Assembly (NCBI GenBank): GCA_046594445.1
Contig: JBKJSM010000126.1
Location: 1 to 8,710 of the forward strand
Source: Gaiellasilicea sp046594445
Lineage (GTDB): Bacteria; Actinomycetota; Thermoleophilia; Gaiellales; Gaiellaceae
Reading direction: 5' to 3'
Length of the DNA stretch: 8,710 nt
Part shown: positions 1 through 5,463 of the stretch, one piece after another
How positions within the stretch are numbered: the stretch's first letter is position 1
Layout: every line of letters starts with the position of its first letter
Position numbers and translations under genes: made by a program
Notes under the pieces: generated by a model
Told to the model about the DNA's origin: nothing
The model's database searches: none
What the model saw: the letters and a program-made list of their open reading frames with translations, nothing else

Positions 1-1124
1 GTGATCGTGAAGGTCCCGCCCTGGACGTCGTCGGGCATCAGCTTCTTCTCGCGGGCCTTCTGGGCGATGTCGGAGACGGCCCGCGCCATGCCGAGCAGGT
101 TCAGGCCCTCGGTGTGCTTGACCACCGGGACGATCAGGCCCTTGCCGTCGGCGAGCTCGACCGCGAAGCCGAGGTTGACGTAGTTGCGGGTGACGATCTT
201 GTCGCCGCGGATCTCGCCGTTGATCCAGGGGTACTCGCGCAGCGTCTCGACGGTCGCGCGAGCGACGAAGGAGAGGTAGGTCGGGTTGACGCCGTACGCG
301 GCCTCGTACTCCTTCTTCAGCTTCTTGCGGATCGCGACGACCTTCGACATGTCGACCTCGATCGCGCTCGTCACGTGCGCCGAGGTGTCGAGCGAGCGGC
401 GCATGTGCTCGGCGATCCCCTTGCGCATCGCCGTCATCGGCTCTTCGCTCTCGCCGTCTCCGGCAGGTTGCGGCTGGGCGGCGGGCGCGGCTGCGGGTGC
501 GGCCGGCGCAGCGGGTGCCGCCGGCGCTGCCACAGGTGCGGGTGCCGCAGGCAGAGCCGGTGCGGCCTCGGCCGTTGCGCCCGACTCGACGAACGCGAGG
601 ATGTCCTTCTTCGTCACGCGGCCGCCGGCCCCGGTGCCCTGAACGGTGTTGGGGTCGATCCCGTGCTCGGAGGCGATCCTGGCGACAACCGGGGAGACGA
701 ACGTGCGGCCGTTGTCCGACGCGGGCGCGGGCGCACTTTGTGTTTCGGAAACACTTGGCGTCGGAGCCGTCGGCTCCGCGGTCTCCTGCGCGGCGGCATC
801 GGAAGCGTCGGCGGCGGCCAGTGTGGCGGGCGCGGGAGGAGCCTCCACCGGCGCGGGAGCGGATACTTCGGCGCCTTCCGGGGCGATCACGGCGAGCACC
901 TTGCCCACGTCGACGGTCTCTCCCTCCTGAACGAGGATCTTCGCGACGACGCCGTCGCCGGGGCTAGGGATCTCGGTGTCGATCTTGTCGGTCGAGATCT
1001 CGAGCAGGGCCTCGTCGCGAGCGATCGGCTCCCCTTCCTGCTTGAGCCACTTCGTCACCGTGCCCTCGGAGACGGACACCCCCATCTGGGGCATGACGAC
1101 CTCGATCTGCGTTTCCGTAGCCAC
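1..1124 (-). CDS. 2-oxo acid dehydrogenase complex E2 (dihydrolipoamide acyltransferase), 3' part cut by window edge
   Basis: This is the core subunit that receives the acyl group from E1 on a swinging lipoyl arm and passes it to CoA in the cytoplasm. From the start, 374 codons are visible. Residues about 5-82 form a lipoyl domain with the lipoylated lysine K47 in STDKIDTE. An Ala/Pro-rich linker (about 83-138) follows, then a peripheral subunit-binding domain (about 141-178, FVSPVVARIA and GTGAGGRVTKKDI). A very Ala-Pro-rich linker (about 184-222) leads to the catalytic acyltransferase domain from about 228. The window ends at TFTI, so the C-terminal HxxxDG active-site motif lies outside. 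The GTG start is chosen because it has an AGGAGA ribosome site 4 bases away and gives the lipoyl domain its full first strand; the next Met would cut it. The gene starts 8 bases after the E1-beta stop, so the two are co-transcribed. Substrate class (branched-chain, pyruvate or other) cannot be fixed from this sequence. Confidence 0.93.
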   Translation of the reverse strand, partial: MATETQIEVVMPQMGVSVSEGTVTKWLKQEGEPIARDEALLEISTDKIDTEIPSPGDGVVAKILVQEGETVDVGKVLAVIAPEGAEVSAPAPVEAPPAPATLAAADASDAAAQETAEPTAPTPSVSETQSAPAPASDNGRTFVSPVVARIASEHGIDPNTVQGTGAGGRVTKKDILAFVESGATAEAAPALPAAPAPVAAPAAPAAPAAPAAAPAAQPQPAGDGESEEPMTAMRKGIAEHMRRSLDTSAHVTSAIEVDMSKVVAIRKKLKKEYEAAYGVNPTYLSFVARATVETLREYPWINGEIRGDKIVTRNYVNLGFAVELADGKGLIVPVVKHTEGLNLLGMARAVSDIAQKAREKKLMPDDVQGGTFTI

Positions 1125-1128
1125 TGTC

Positions 1129-1134
1129 TCTCCT
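1129..1134 (-). promoter_or_regulatory. Ribosome binding site of the E2 gene overlapping the E1-beta stop codon
   Basis: The minus strand reads TAGGAGAGACAGTG. The E1-beta stop TAG supplies the first two bases of the AGGAGA Shine-Dalgarno, with 4 bases before the GTG start. This fixes the E2 start and suggests translational coupling. Confidence 0.7.
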
Positions 1135-2107
1135 AATACTCCGCGAGCTCTCTGAGTCCCGCCACGACATCGTCGACCTGCGGGATGAACGCCTTCTCGA
1201 GCACCGGCGCGAAGGGCACCGGGCAGTCAGGCGCGGCGATCCGCTTGACGGGCGCGTCGAGGTCCTCGAACGCCTCCTCTGCGATCGTCGCGGAGATCTC
1301 GCCGCCGAAGCCGCCGGTGCGGTTGTCCTCGTGCAGCACGAGCACCTTCGATGTCTTGCGCACGCTCTCGAGCACAGCCTCCTTGTCCCAGGGCATCACC
1401 GTGCGGAGGTCCACGATCTCGACCGAGACGCCGTCGTCCTCGAGCTGCTGCGCGGCTTCCTCGGCGGTGTAGACCATCGCGCCCCAGGTGATCAGGGAGA
1501 TGTCGTCTCCCTCGCGGTGGATGCGAGCCTTCCCGATCGGGGTGACGTAGCGCTCGTCCGGCACTTCCCCCTTGATCCGGCGGTAGAGGTGCTTGTGCTC
1601 GAAGAAGAGAACGGGGTTCGGATCCTCGATCGCTGCGATGATCAGGCCCTTCGCGTCCTCCGGCGTCGCGGGACAGACGCACTTGAGGCCGGGGATGTGC
1701 GCGAACGAGCTCTCCGGATTCTGGGAGTGGAAGGGGCCGCCCGAGAAGCCGCCGCCGGAGGGAAGCCGGACGACGATCGGCACGGGGGTGCCGACCCGGA
1801 AGCGCTGCTTCGCGGCGATCGTGACCAGGTGGTCCCAGGCGCAGGAGATGAAGTCCGCGAACTGCATCTCGGCGACGGGGCGCATGCCCATCATCGCCGC
1901 GCCGGTGCAGGCGCCGACGATCGCCGTCTCCGCGAGTGGGGCGTCGATCACGCGCCAGGCGCCGAACTCCTCCTGGAAACCGAGCGTCACCTTGAAGGCG
2001 CCGCCGTAGACGCCGACGTCCTCGCCGAAGATGAACACGCGCTCGTCGCGGCGCATCTCCTCGCGGAGCCCGTCGCTGATCGCCTGCAAGTACGTCTTCT
2101 CGGCCAT
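1133..2107 (-). CDS. 2-oxo acid dehydrogenase E1 component, beta subunit
   Basis: This 324-residue protein is the beta half of the alpha2beta2 E1 enzyme, which decarboxylates a 2-oxo acid on thiamine diphosphate and acylates the E2 lipoyl arm. The N-terminal transketolase-like pyrimidine-binding domain (about 4-175) carries FGEDVGVYGGAF (27-38), DAPLAET with the expected cofactor-activating glutamate E60 (55-61), and the family signature around FHSQNPES (126-133) and FAHIPGLKC (135-143). The C-terminal transketolase domain (about 190-315) includes VEIVDLRTVMPWD and VLVLHEDNRTGGFGGE and ends near PVPFAPVLEKAFIPQ. Length is normal for the family. Its ATG shares one base with the stop of the E1-alpha gene (TAATG), which implies coupled translation and equal dosage of the two subunits. 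The pattern (GED, PLAET, LYRRIKGEVP) fits both branched-chain and pyruvate/acetoin-type E1-beta, so the substrate is left open. Confidence 0.95.
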   Translation of the reverse strand: MAEKTYLQAISDGLREEMRRDERVFIFGEDVGVYGGAFKVTLGFQEEFGAWRVIDAPLAETAIVGACTGAAMMGMRPVAEMQFADFISCAWDHLVTIAAKQRFRVGTPVPIVVRLPSGGGFSGGPFHSQNPESSFAHIPGLKCVCPATPEDAKGLIIAAIEDPNPVLFFEHKHLYRRIKGEVPDERYVTPIGKARIHREGDDISLITWGAMVYTAEEAAQQLEDDGVSVEIVDLRTVMPWDKEAVLESVRKTSKVLVLHEDNRTGGFGGEISATIAEEAFEDLDAPVKRIAAPDCPVPFAPVLEKAFIPQVDDVVAGLRELAEY

Positions 2108-3156
2108 TACTTGTGGTGGGGCGTGTCGAGGTCTTCCGGCGTCGCGTAGACGCCGTCGAGCAGGGTGGCCGGGTCGGGCAGAGGCGATTCCTCGGCCCGC
2201 GTGAGCGCGTCGTTCAGGAGCTTCTTCACGCCCGTGGTGATCGCGTCCTCTTCCTCGTCGGTCAGCTCGGCATTGTCGCGCAGCCAGGTGCGGAAGCTCT
2301 CGAGCGGGTCCCGCTTGGCCCACTCCTCGAACAGTTCCTTGGGGACGTAGAACGCATCGTCGTGGACAGCGTGGCCCTCCATGCGCAGAGTCATGCACTC
2401 GATCAGCGTCGGGCCGCCGCCCTCGCGCGCCTGCTCGATCGCCCTGCTCGCCTCGCGGTAGACGGCCAGCACGTCGGTGCCGTCGACGACGACGCCCTCG
2501 AAGCCGTACGCGGCAGCGCGATCGGCGAGATGCTCGACCGCGTACTCGAGATGGCTCGGCGTCGAGTAGGCCCACTGGTTGTTGTCGACGATGAAGACCA
2601 TCGGGAGCTTCCGCACGCCGGCGAGGTTCATCGCCTCGTGCGCGTCGCCGCGTGCCATCGCGCCCTCGCCCGACCAGCCGACCGCGACGCGCTTCTCCTC
2701 CCGGATCCGGAAGGCGAGCGCGCAGCCGACCGCGACCGGGAGCATTGCCGGCAGGTGGCTGACCATCGCGATCAGGCCGAGCCTCGAGTCGGCCATGTGG
2801 ACGTTCCCGTCGCGGCCGCGCGTCGGCCCGTCCTCGCGGCCCATGAACTGGGCGAAGATCCGCCACGGCTCGACGCCGCGAGTGACGTGCACGCCCATGT
2901 CCCGGTGCAGCGGCGTGCCGACGTCGTTCGGCCCCATCGCGGTCGCGACGCCGACCGCGGCAGCCTCGTTGCCGCGGCCCGTGTAGTAGGAGCCGGGGAT
3001 CTTCCCCTGCTTGTAGAGGATGTGCCCTCGCTCCTCGATCCCGCGGGTGACGAGCAGGTTGCGGTAGATGCCGAGCAGGTCCTCGCGATCGAGGCCCGCC
3101 TCCTTGACTTCCTTCAGCGAGCCGAGCGGCTCCGCTTCACGTACCGCCATGCGCAT
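2107..3156 (-). CDS. 2-oxo acid dehydrogenase E1 component, alpha subunit
   Basis: First gene of the E1-alpha/E1-beta/E2 operon, 349 residues, normal for the bacterial family. It holds the diphosphate and Mg site of the thiamine-diphosphate enzyme. Visible motifs: YYTGRGNEAAAVG (57-69), HRDMGVH (84-90), GREDGPTRGRDGNVHM (106-121), the thiamine-diphosphate motif starting GEGAMARGD (163-171) and ending VDNNQWAYSTP (190-200), and RMEGHAVHDD (258-267). The usual GDG is GEG here, as in branched-chain E1-alpha proteins such as human BCKDHA; this hints at, but does not prove, branched-chain substrates. The loop after RMEGH has no serine in HAVHDDAFY, where the mitochondrial enzymes carry their phosphorylation sites, so that control is absent. 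Two in-frame ATGs compete: 3156, and 3150 (two residues shorter). The GGGGGT stretch upstream lies only about 2-3 bases from the first but about 9 from the second, so 3150 is a real alternative. No E3 gene is visible in the window. Confidence 0.94.
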   Translation of the reverse strand: MRMAVREAEPLGSLKEVKEAGLDREDLLGIYRNLLVTRGIEERGHILYKQGKIPGSYYTGRGNEAAAVGVATAMGPNDVGTPLHRDMGVHVTRGVEPWRIFAQFMGREDGPTRGRDGNVHMADSRLGLIAMVSHLPAMLPVAVGCALAFRIREEKRVAVGWSGEGAMARGDAHEAMNLAGVRKLPMVFIVDNNQWAYSTPSHLEYAVEHLADRAAAYGFEGVVVDGTDVLAVYREASRAIEQAREGGGPTLIECMTLRMEGHAVHDDAFYVPKELFEEWAKRDPLESFRTWLRDNAELTDEEEDAITTGVKKLLNDALTRAEESPLPDPATLLDGVYATPEDLDTPHHK

Positions 3157-3217
3157 CTACCCCCGTCGGGCTCGGATGACGGCTGAACGATAACCGCCCG
3201 GGTAGGATCCAGCGCGG
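3157..3217. promoter_or_regulatory. Divergent promoter region between the E1 operon and the LURP-one-like gene
   Basis: Only 61 bases separate two divergent start codons, so both promoters must sit here or inside the flanking genes. On the plus strand, TAGGAT (3203-3208) is a TAnnnT-type -10 ending 9 bases before the ATG at 3218, which would give a nearly leaderless transcript. The same patch contains AGGA (3204-3207), usable as a weak ribosome site. On the minus strand, TATCGT (3192-3187) is a possible -10 that would leave a leader of about 25 bases. No convincing -35 hexamers were found. These are by-eye guesses. Confidence 0.3.
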
Positions 3218-3802
3218 ATGAACGACTGGCAGTCCGAGGACAGGTTCGTCATCGACCAGCTGATTCGGCCGATGGCGAATCTCTACCGCATCTCCGCCGG
3301 CAGCGGGCCGGTCGCCTTCGTGCGCCAGAAGAAGCTCGCGATCAAGGAGGACATCCGCTTCTACGCGGACGAGAGCCAGACCGAGGAGCTCTTCCGGATC
3401 AAGGCGCGGTCGCTGATGGAGTTCGGCGGGCGCTACGACGTGACGACCCCCGAGGGCGAGCGCGTCGGCGTGCTGGGCAAGGTCTTCGGCAAGTCGCTGC
3501 TTCGCTCGACGTGGTCGATCATGGACGCGAACGAGCAGGAGCTCGCGATCGCGAAGGAGCGCTCGGTTCCGGTTGCGATCCTCCGCCGGGTGATCGACGC
3601 GGTCCCCTACGGTAACTTCATCCCGATCCCGTTCCACTTCACGATCGACGCCGGCGATCGTCACCTCGGCGACTTGAACCGGCGGTTCGGCGTCCGCGAC
3701 ACGTACGACCTCGTGCTGACGGGCGACGTCGAACCCCGCACGATCGACCGGCGTCTTGCGATCGCGCTCGGGATCGCGCTCGACGCGCTGCAGTCGCGCT
3801 GA
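3218..3802 (+). CDS. LURP-one-related (LOR/Tubby C-terminal-like) family protein, function unknown
   Basis: A 194-residue soluble protein with no signal peptide or membrane segment. The middle looks like the LURP-one/phospholipid-scramblase-like beta-barrel fold: RQKKLAIKEDIRFYAD (36-51), then a strand pattern with FRIKARSLMEFGGRYDVTTP (59-78), a glycine-rich turn (83-92), STWSIMDANEQELA (97-110), and a basic patch AKERSVPVAILRR (112-124). Residues about 125-145 are rich in aromatics and proline (VPYGNFIPIPFHF), followed by a sheet repeat and a hydrophobic C-terminal helix (about 175-192, RRLAIALGIALDAL), which in Tubby-type folds is the buried central helix. Family assignment is by overall pattern, not by a catalytic motif; these proteins are thought to bind lipids or membranes, and most bacterial members have no known role. 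It overlaps the downstream zinc-ribbon gene by one base (TGATG), so the two are probably made together. Start chosen at the first ATG after a possible -10; ribosome site weak. Confidence 0.75.
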   Translation: MNDWQSEDRFVIDQLIRPMANLYRISAGSGPVAFVRQKKLAIKEDIRFYADESQTEELFRIKARSLMEFGGRYDVTTPEGERVGVLGKVFGKSLLRSTWSIMDANEQELAIAKERSVPVAILRRVIDAVPYGNFIPIPFHFTIDAGDRHLGDLNRRFGVRDTYDLVLTGDVEPRTIDRRLAIALGIALDALQSR

Positions 3803-4080
3803 TGGCGCGTCCGCGCAACTGGATTCAAGAGGAGCGGCGGAAGACACTCGGCGACTACACCTGCTTCTGCCTCGACTGCGGTTCCGTCTGGCGCTACTTC
3901 CTCGAAGGTGAGGCCGACCTACCTGCCGAGTGCCCGCACTGTGGCGGCGAGACCCGTCACCGCTGCCCCGAGTGCTCGGCACCTTTCCCGTCCGCGTTCG
4001 CGATCGAGTGCGAGGAGTGCGCCGCCGCCGTGCGGCCGCCGGAGGTGCTCGGCGTTCGGATCCGCAAGCCCGGTCGCTGA
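3802..4080 (+). CDS. Small double zinc-ribbon protein, function unknown
   Basis: This 92-residue protein has nine cysteines, eight of which pair into two CxxC/CxxC zinc ribbons: C23/C26 with C44/C47, and C55/C58 with C70/C73. C21 is an extra cysteine just before the first pair. The N-terminus is basic (MARPRNWIQEERRK) and the C-terminus ends in a basic tail (RIRKPGR), which suits contact with nucleic acid or an acidic partner, though no DNA-binding domain is recognised. Its ATG overlaps the stop of the upstream LURP-one-like gene (TGATG) and there is no separate promoter, so it is probably translationally coupled and may act with that protein. The layout resembles generic hydrogenase-accessory or rubredoxin-like ribbons only in the cysteine spacing, so no function is assigned. 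A GC-rich hairpin follows 10 bases after the stop. Confidence 0.82.
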   Translation: MARPRNWIQEERRKTLGDYTCFCLDCGSVWRYFLEGEADLPAECPHCGGETRHRCPECSAPFPSAFAIECEECAAAVRPPEVLGVRIRKPGR

Positions 4081-4090
4081 CGCCGCTCTT

Positions 4091-4107
4091 GGGCCGCGAA
4101 GCGGCCC
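4091..4107. terminator. GC-rich hairpin after the zinc-ribbon gene, terminator-like
   Basis: GGGCCGC and GCGGCCC form a perfect 7-bp stem around a GAA loop, 10 bases after the zinc-ribbon stop. The following CTTCAG is a weak U-tract at best. Read on the minus strand, it also lies downstream of the ASCH gene, so it may serve both convergent units. Confidence 0.5.
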
Positions 4108-4131
4108 CTTCAGGGATCTTCGCGCGATCGC

Positions 4132-4149
4132 GATCTGCTTCCGCAGATC
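4132..4149 (-). terminator. Hairpin downstream of the ASCH gene, possible terminator
   Basis: GATCTGC and GCAGATC make a perfect 7-bp stem. On the minus strand the loop is GGAA, a stable GNRA-type tetraloop, about 12 bases after the ASCH stop. No T-run follows, so termination is uncertain; it could simply stabilise the 3' end. Confidence 0.4.
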
Positions 4150-4161
4150 TCGATCTTGCGC

Positions 4162-4518
4162 TTAGAACATGCTGCCGATGATCTGGGAGAAGCGGATCAC
4201 CGTCACGGTCTCGTCCTCGGCCACCTCGCGGTTGTACAGCTGGCCGAGGAAGCGGGTCATCTCGTCCGGCCGGCGAATCTCCGGGTTGTCGTGCTCGATC
4301 TCGCGCGGGGAGAGGTCGCGGATCTGCTTGACGTCGACCTTGTCGATCACCGCGTCGAAGATCTTCTCCCGCTGCCCATAGCGGACGCCCACGAGCACGG
4401 TCACGATCATCCCCTTCTTGTACTTGCCCGACTTGTCGCCGAGGCGGATCGTGGCGGTCTTGCGATGCGTCCGCAGCTGATCGGCCACGATCGGCGAGTA
4501 GAAGTTGAGCGCAAACAT
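4162..4518 (-). CDS. ASCH-domain protein
   Basis: A 118-residue protein made almost entirely of one ASCH domain, a PUA-like beta-barrel thought to bind RNA or modified nucleotides. It opens with a short strand (FALNFYSPIVADQL), then the K-T-x-T-I-R signature (KTATIRLGDKSGKYKKG, 20-36), a VTVLVGVRYG strand, the acidic/basic patch PREIEHDNPEI (71-81), and a final VTVIRFSQI strand (105-113). The open frame continues upstream, but the extension is arginine/proline-rich and reads through the NUDIX stop region, so the start is placed at ATG 4518; GTG at 4524, two codons earlier, is the alternative. No good ribosome site is seen. It begins 16 bases after the NUDIX stop and is probably co-transcribed with it. 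Catalytic activity has been shown for some ASCH proteins, but nothing here shows which ligand is used. Confidence 0.85.
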   Translation of the reverse strand: MFALNFYSPIVADQLRTHRKTATIRLGDKSGKYKKGMIVTVLVGVRYGQREKIFDAVIDKVDVKQIRDLSPREIEHDNPEIRRPDEMTRFLGQLYNREVAEDETVTVIRFSQIIGSMF

Positions 4519-4534
4519 AGCCACGGCGGGGGCA

Positions 4535-4963
4535 TCATAGATCGAGCGCGGCGAGCGCCTTCTCGGCCATCTCGCGCTCGCCGCCGTAGGCGAGCAGCCG
4601 CGGCGCATCGTCGAGCGGGAGCCAGCGCGCCTCGGCGACCTCGAGCTCCATCCCCGGCGGCAGCTCGCCGATGCGGCCGCCGCGCCAGCGGAGGAGGAAG
4701 AAGCTGACGACCTTGAAGACGCGCTCGCCGCGGCGGGTGTAGATGTAACGGACGTCGCCGAGCTTCTCCTCGAGGCGGCCGGCGAGGCCTGTCTCCTCGC
4801 CTACCTCGCGCACGGCGGTCTCGGCGGCGGTCTCGCCGGGGTCGATCAGCCCCTTCGGGAGCGCCCAGACGCCCTCCGGCTTCCCTCGCGGCCGGATCGC
4901 GGCGAGCCACCAGCGCCCGCGCATCCGCCGCACGAGCACCCCGCCCGCCGAAAACTCGCGCAT
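4535..4963 (-). CDS. NUDIX hydrolase
   Basis: A 142-residue MutT-like pyrophosphohydrolase that would cleave a nucleoside-diphosphate-linked substrate. The NUDIX box at residues 38-60 is complete: G38, E44, R52, E53, E56, E57, G59 and L60 all fit GX5EX7REUXEEXGU, so the metal site looks intact. Before it lie SAGGVLVRR (5-13) and GVWALPKG (31-38), typical of the fold; after it come strands with VRYIYTRRGERVFKVVSFFLLRW and an acidic EVAEARWLPLDD patch. Substrate cannot be read from the sequence: diadenosine polyphosphates, oxidised dNTPs and others are all possible. Two starts touch: GTG 4966 and ATG 4963. AAAGG lies 5 bases before the GTG and 8 before the ATG, so ATG is preferred. The upstream region is shared with the divergent groES promoter, and a small perfect inverted repeat lies 10-22 bases before the ATG. 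The ASCH gene follows as an apparent second cistron. Confidence 0.92.
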   Translation of the reverse strand: MREFSAGGVLVRRMRGRWWLAAIRPRGKPEGVWALPKGLIDPGETAAETAVREVGEETGLAGRLEEKLGDVRYIYTRRGERVFKVVSFFLLRWRGGRIGELPPGMELEVAEARWLPLDDAPRLLAYGGEREMAEKALAALDL

Positions 4964-4972
4964 CACCTTCGC

Positions 4973-4985
4973 CTTTGTAACAAAG
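4973..4985. promoter_or_regulatory. Small perfect inverted repeat upstream of the NUDIX start
   Basis: CTTTGT-A-ACAAAG is a perfect 6-1-6 palindrome. Its minus-strand half includes the AAAG of the AAAGG ribosome site of the NUDIX gene. A one-base loop cannot form an RNA hairpin, so if it works it is more likely a protein-binding DNA site. No known regulator matches it in my reading. Confidence 0.3.
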
Positions 4986-5010
4986 TCTCGTTGCCGTGCC
5001 CCGGACAGGC

Positions 5011-5038
5011 TTGCACGCCGCGTGGGAACCGGTATAGT
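5011..5038 (+). promoter_or_regulatory. Sigma70-like promoter of groES-groEL
   Basis: TTGCAC at 5011-5016 and TATAGT at 5033-5038 are separated by 16 bases, both close to the vegetative consensus. The predicted start falls at about 5045, inside the CIRCE operator, where a bound repressor would block initiation or the first transcribed bases. Confidence 0.75.
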
Positions 5039-5042
5039 GCAC

Positions 5043-5069
5043 CTGGCACTCTCCGTGTGAGAGTGCCAG
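5043..5069 (+). promoter_or_regulatory. CIRCE operator (HrcA-binding site) of the groESL operon
   Basis: CTGGCACTC, 9 bases, then GAGTGCCAG: a perfect 9-9-9 inverted repeat. The classical CIRCE is TTAGCACTC-N9-GAGTGCTAA; the seven inner bases match in each arm except for G in place of A, and the outer pair is C/G. Position right after the -10, ahead of groES, is the usual place. HrcA represses at normal temperature and is refolded by GroEL, which links heat shock to chaperonin level. hrcA itself is not in this window. Confidence 0.9.
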
Positions 5070-5119
5070 ATGTGTCACAAAGTCTGATCACCAAGTACCG
5101 CGAACGAGGAGGCAACACT

Positions 5120-5425
5120 ATGAATCTGCAGCCTCTTGGTGACCGCCTGATCGTGGAGGTCCTGGAAGAGCAGGAGACCACCGTCAGCGGCATCGTGCTG
5201 CCCGACACAGCGCAGGAGAAGCCGCAGCGCGGCAAAGTCCTCGCAGTCGGTCCCGGTCCTCGCGACGAGGATGGGGAGTACATCAAGATGGACGTCGAGG
5301 AGGGTGACGAGATCATCTTCTCCAAGTACGGCGGGACCGAGATCAAGGTCGGCATGGACGAAGTGCTGATCCTGCGCGAGTCCGACGTCCTGGCAAAGGT
5401 CGTCGGCGACCGCGCCGCGGTCTAA
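5120..5425 (+). CDS. groES: GroES, 10 kDa co-chaperonin
   Basis: A 101-residue protein that forms the seven-subunit lid over the GroEL cavity. The N-terminal barrel starts MNLQPLGDRLIVEVLEEQE. The mobile loop that docks on GroEL is seen at about 17-34 with SGIVLPDTAQEKPQ, followed by GKVLAVGPGPR (38-48). The C-terminal half has GDEIIFSKYGGTEIK and ends DVLAKV. Length is normal. The start is fixed by the strong GAGGAGG site at 5106-5112, 7 bases ahead; the frame is open further upstream but crosses the promoter and CIRCE. groEL follows 38 bases after the stop, in the standard two-gene operon. Confidence 0.98.
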   Translation: MNLQPLGDRLIVEVLEEQETTVSGIVLPDTAQEKPQRGKVLAVGPGPRDEDGEYIKMDVEEGDEIIFSKYGGTEIKVGMDEVLILRESDVLAKVVGDRAAV

Positions 5426-5463
5426 CCACGCAAAGACAAGAAGCAACAGGAGGAATCACAGAC

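Noticed and set aside
114..1136. Long plus-strand open frame opposite the E2 gene
   Set aside because: It is Arg/Gly/Asp/Leu-rich antisense shadow, typical of high-GC DNA. The minus strand has clear lipoyl and acyltransferase domains.
2107..2866. Extension of the E1-beta frame upstream of its ATG
   Set aside because: The upstream part is an out-of-frame reading of E1-alpha. The real start is ATG 2107 with normal E1-beta N-terminus.
2113..3186. Long plus-strand open frame opposite the E1-alpha gene
   Set aside because: No family resemblance and low-complexity composition. The opposite strand encodes an intact E1-alpha.
3137..3982. Minus-strand frame opposite the LURP-one-like and zinc-ribbon genes
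   Set aside because: Arg/Asp/Val-rich shadow; plus-strand genes have ordered cysteines and a plausible fold.
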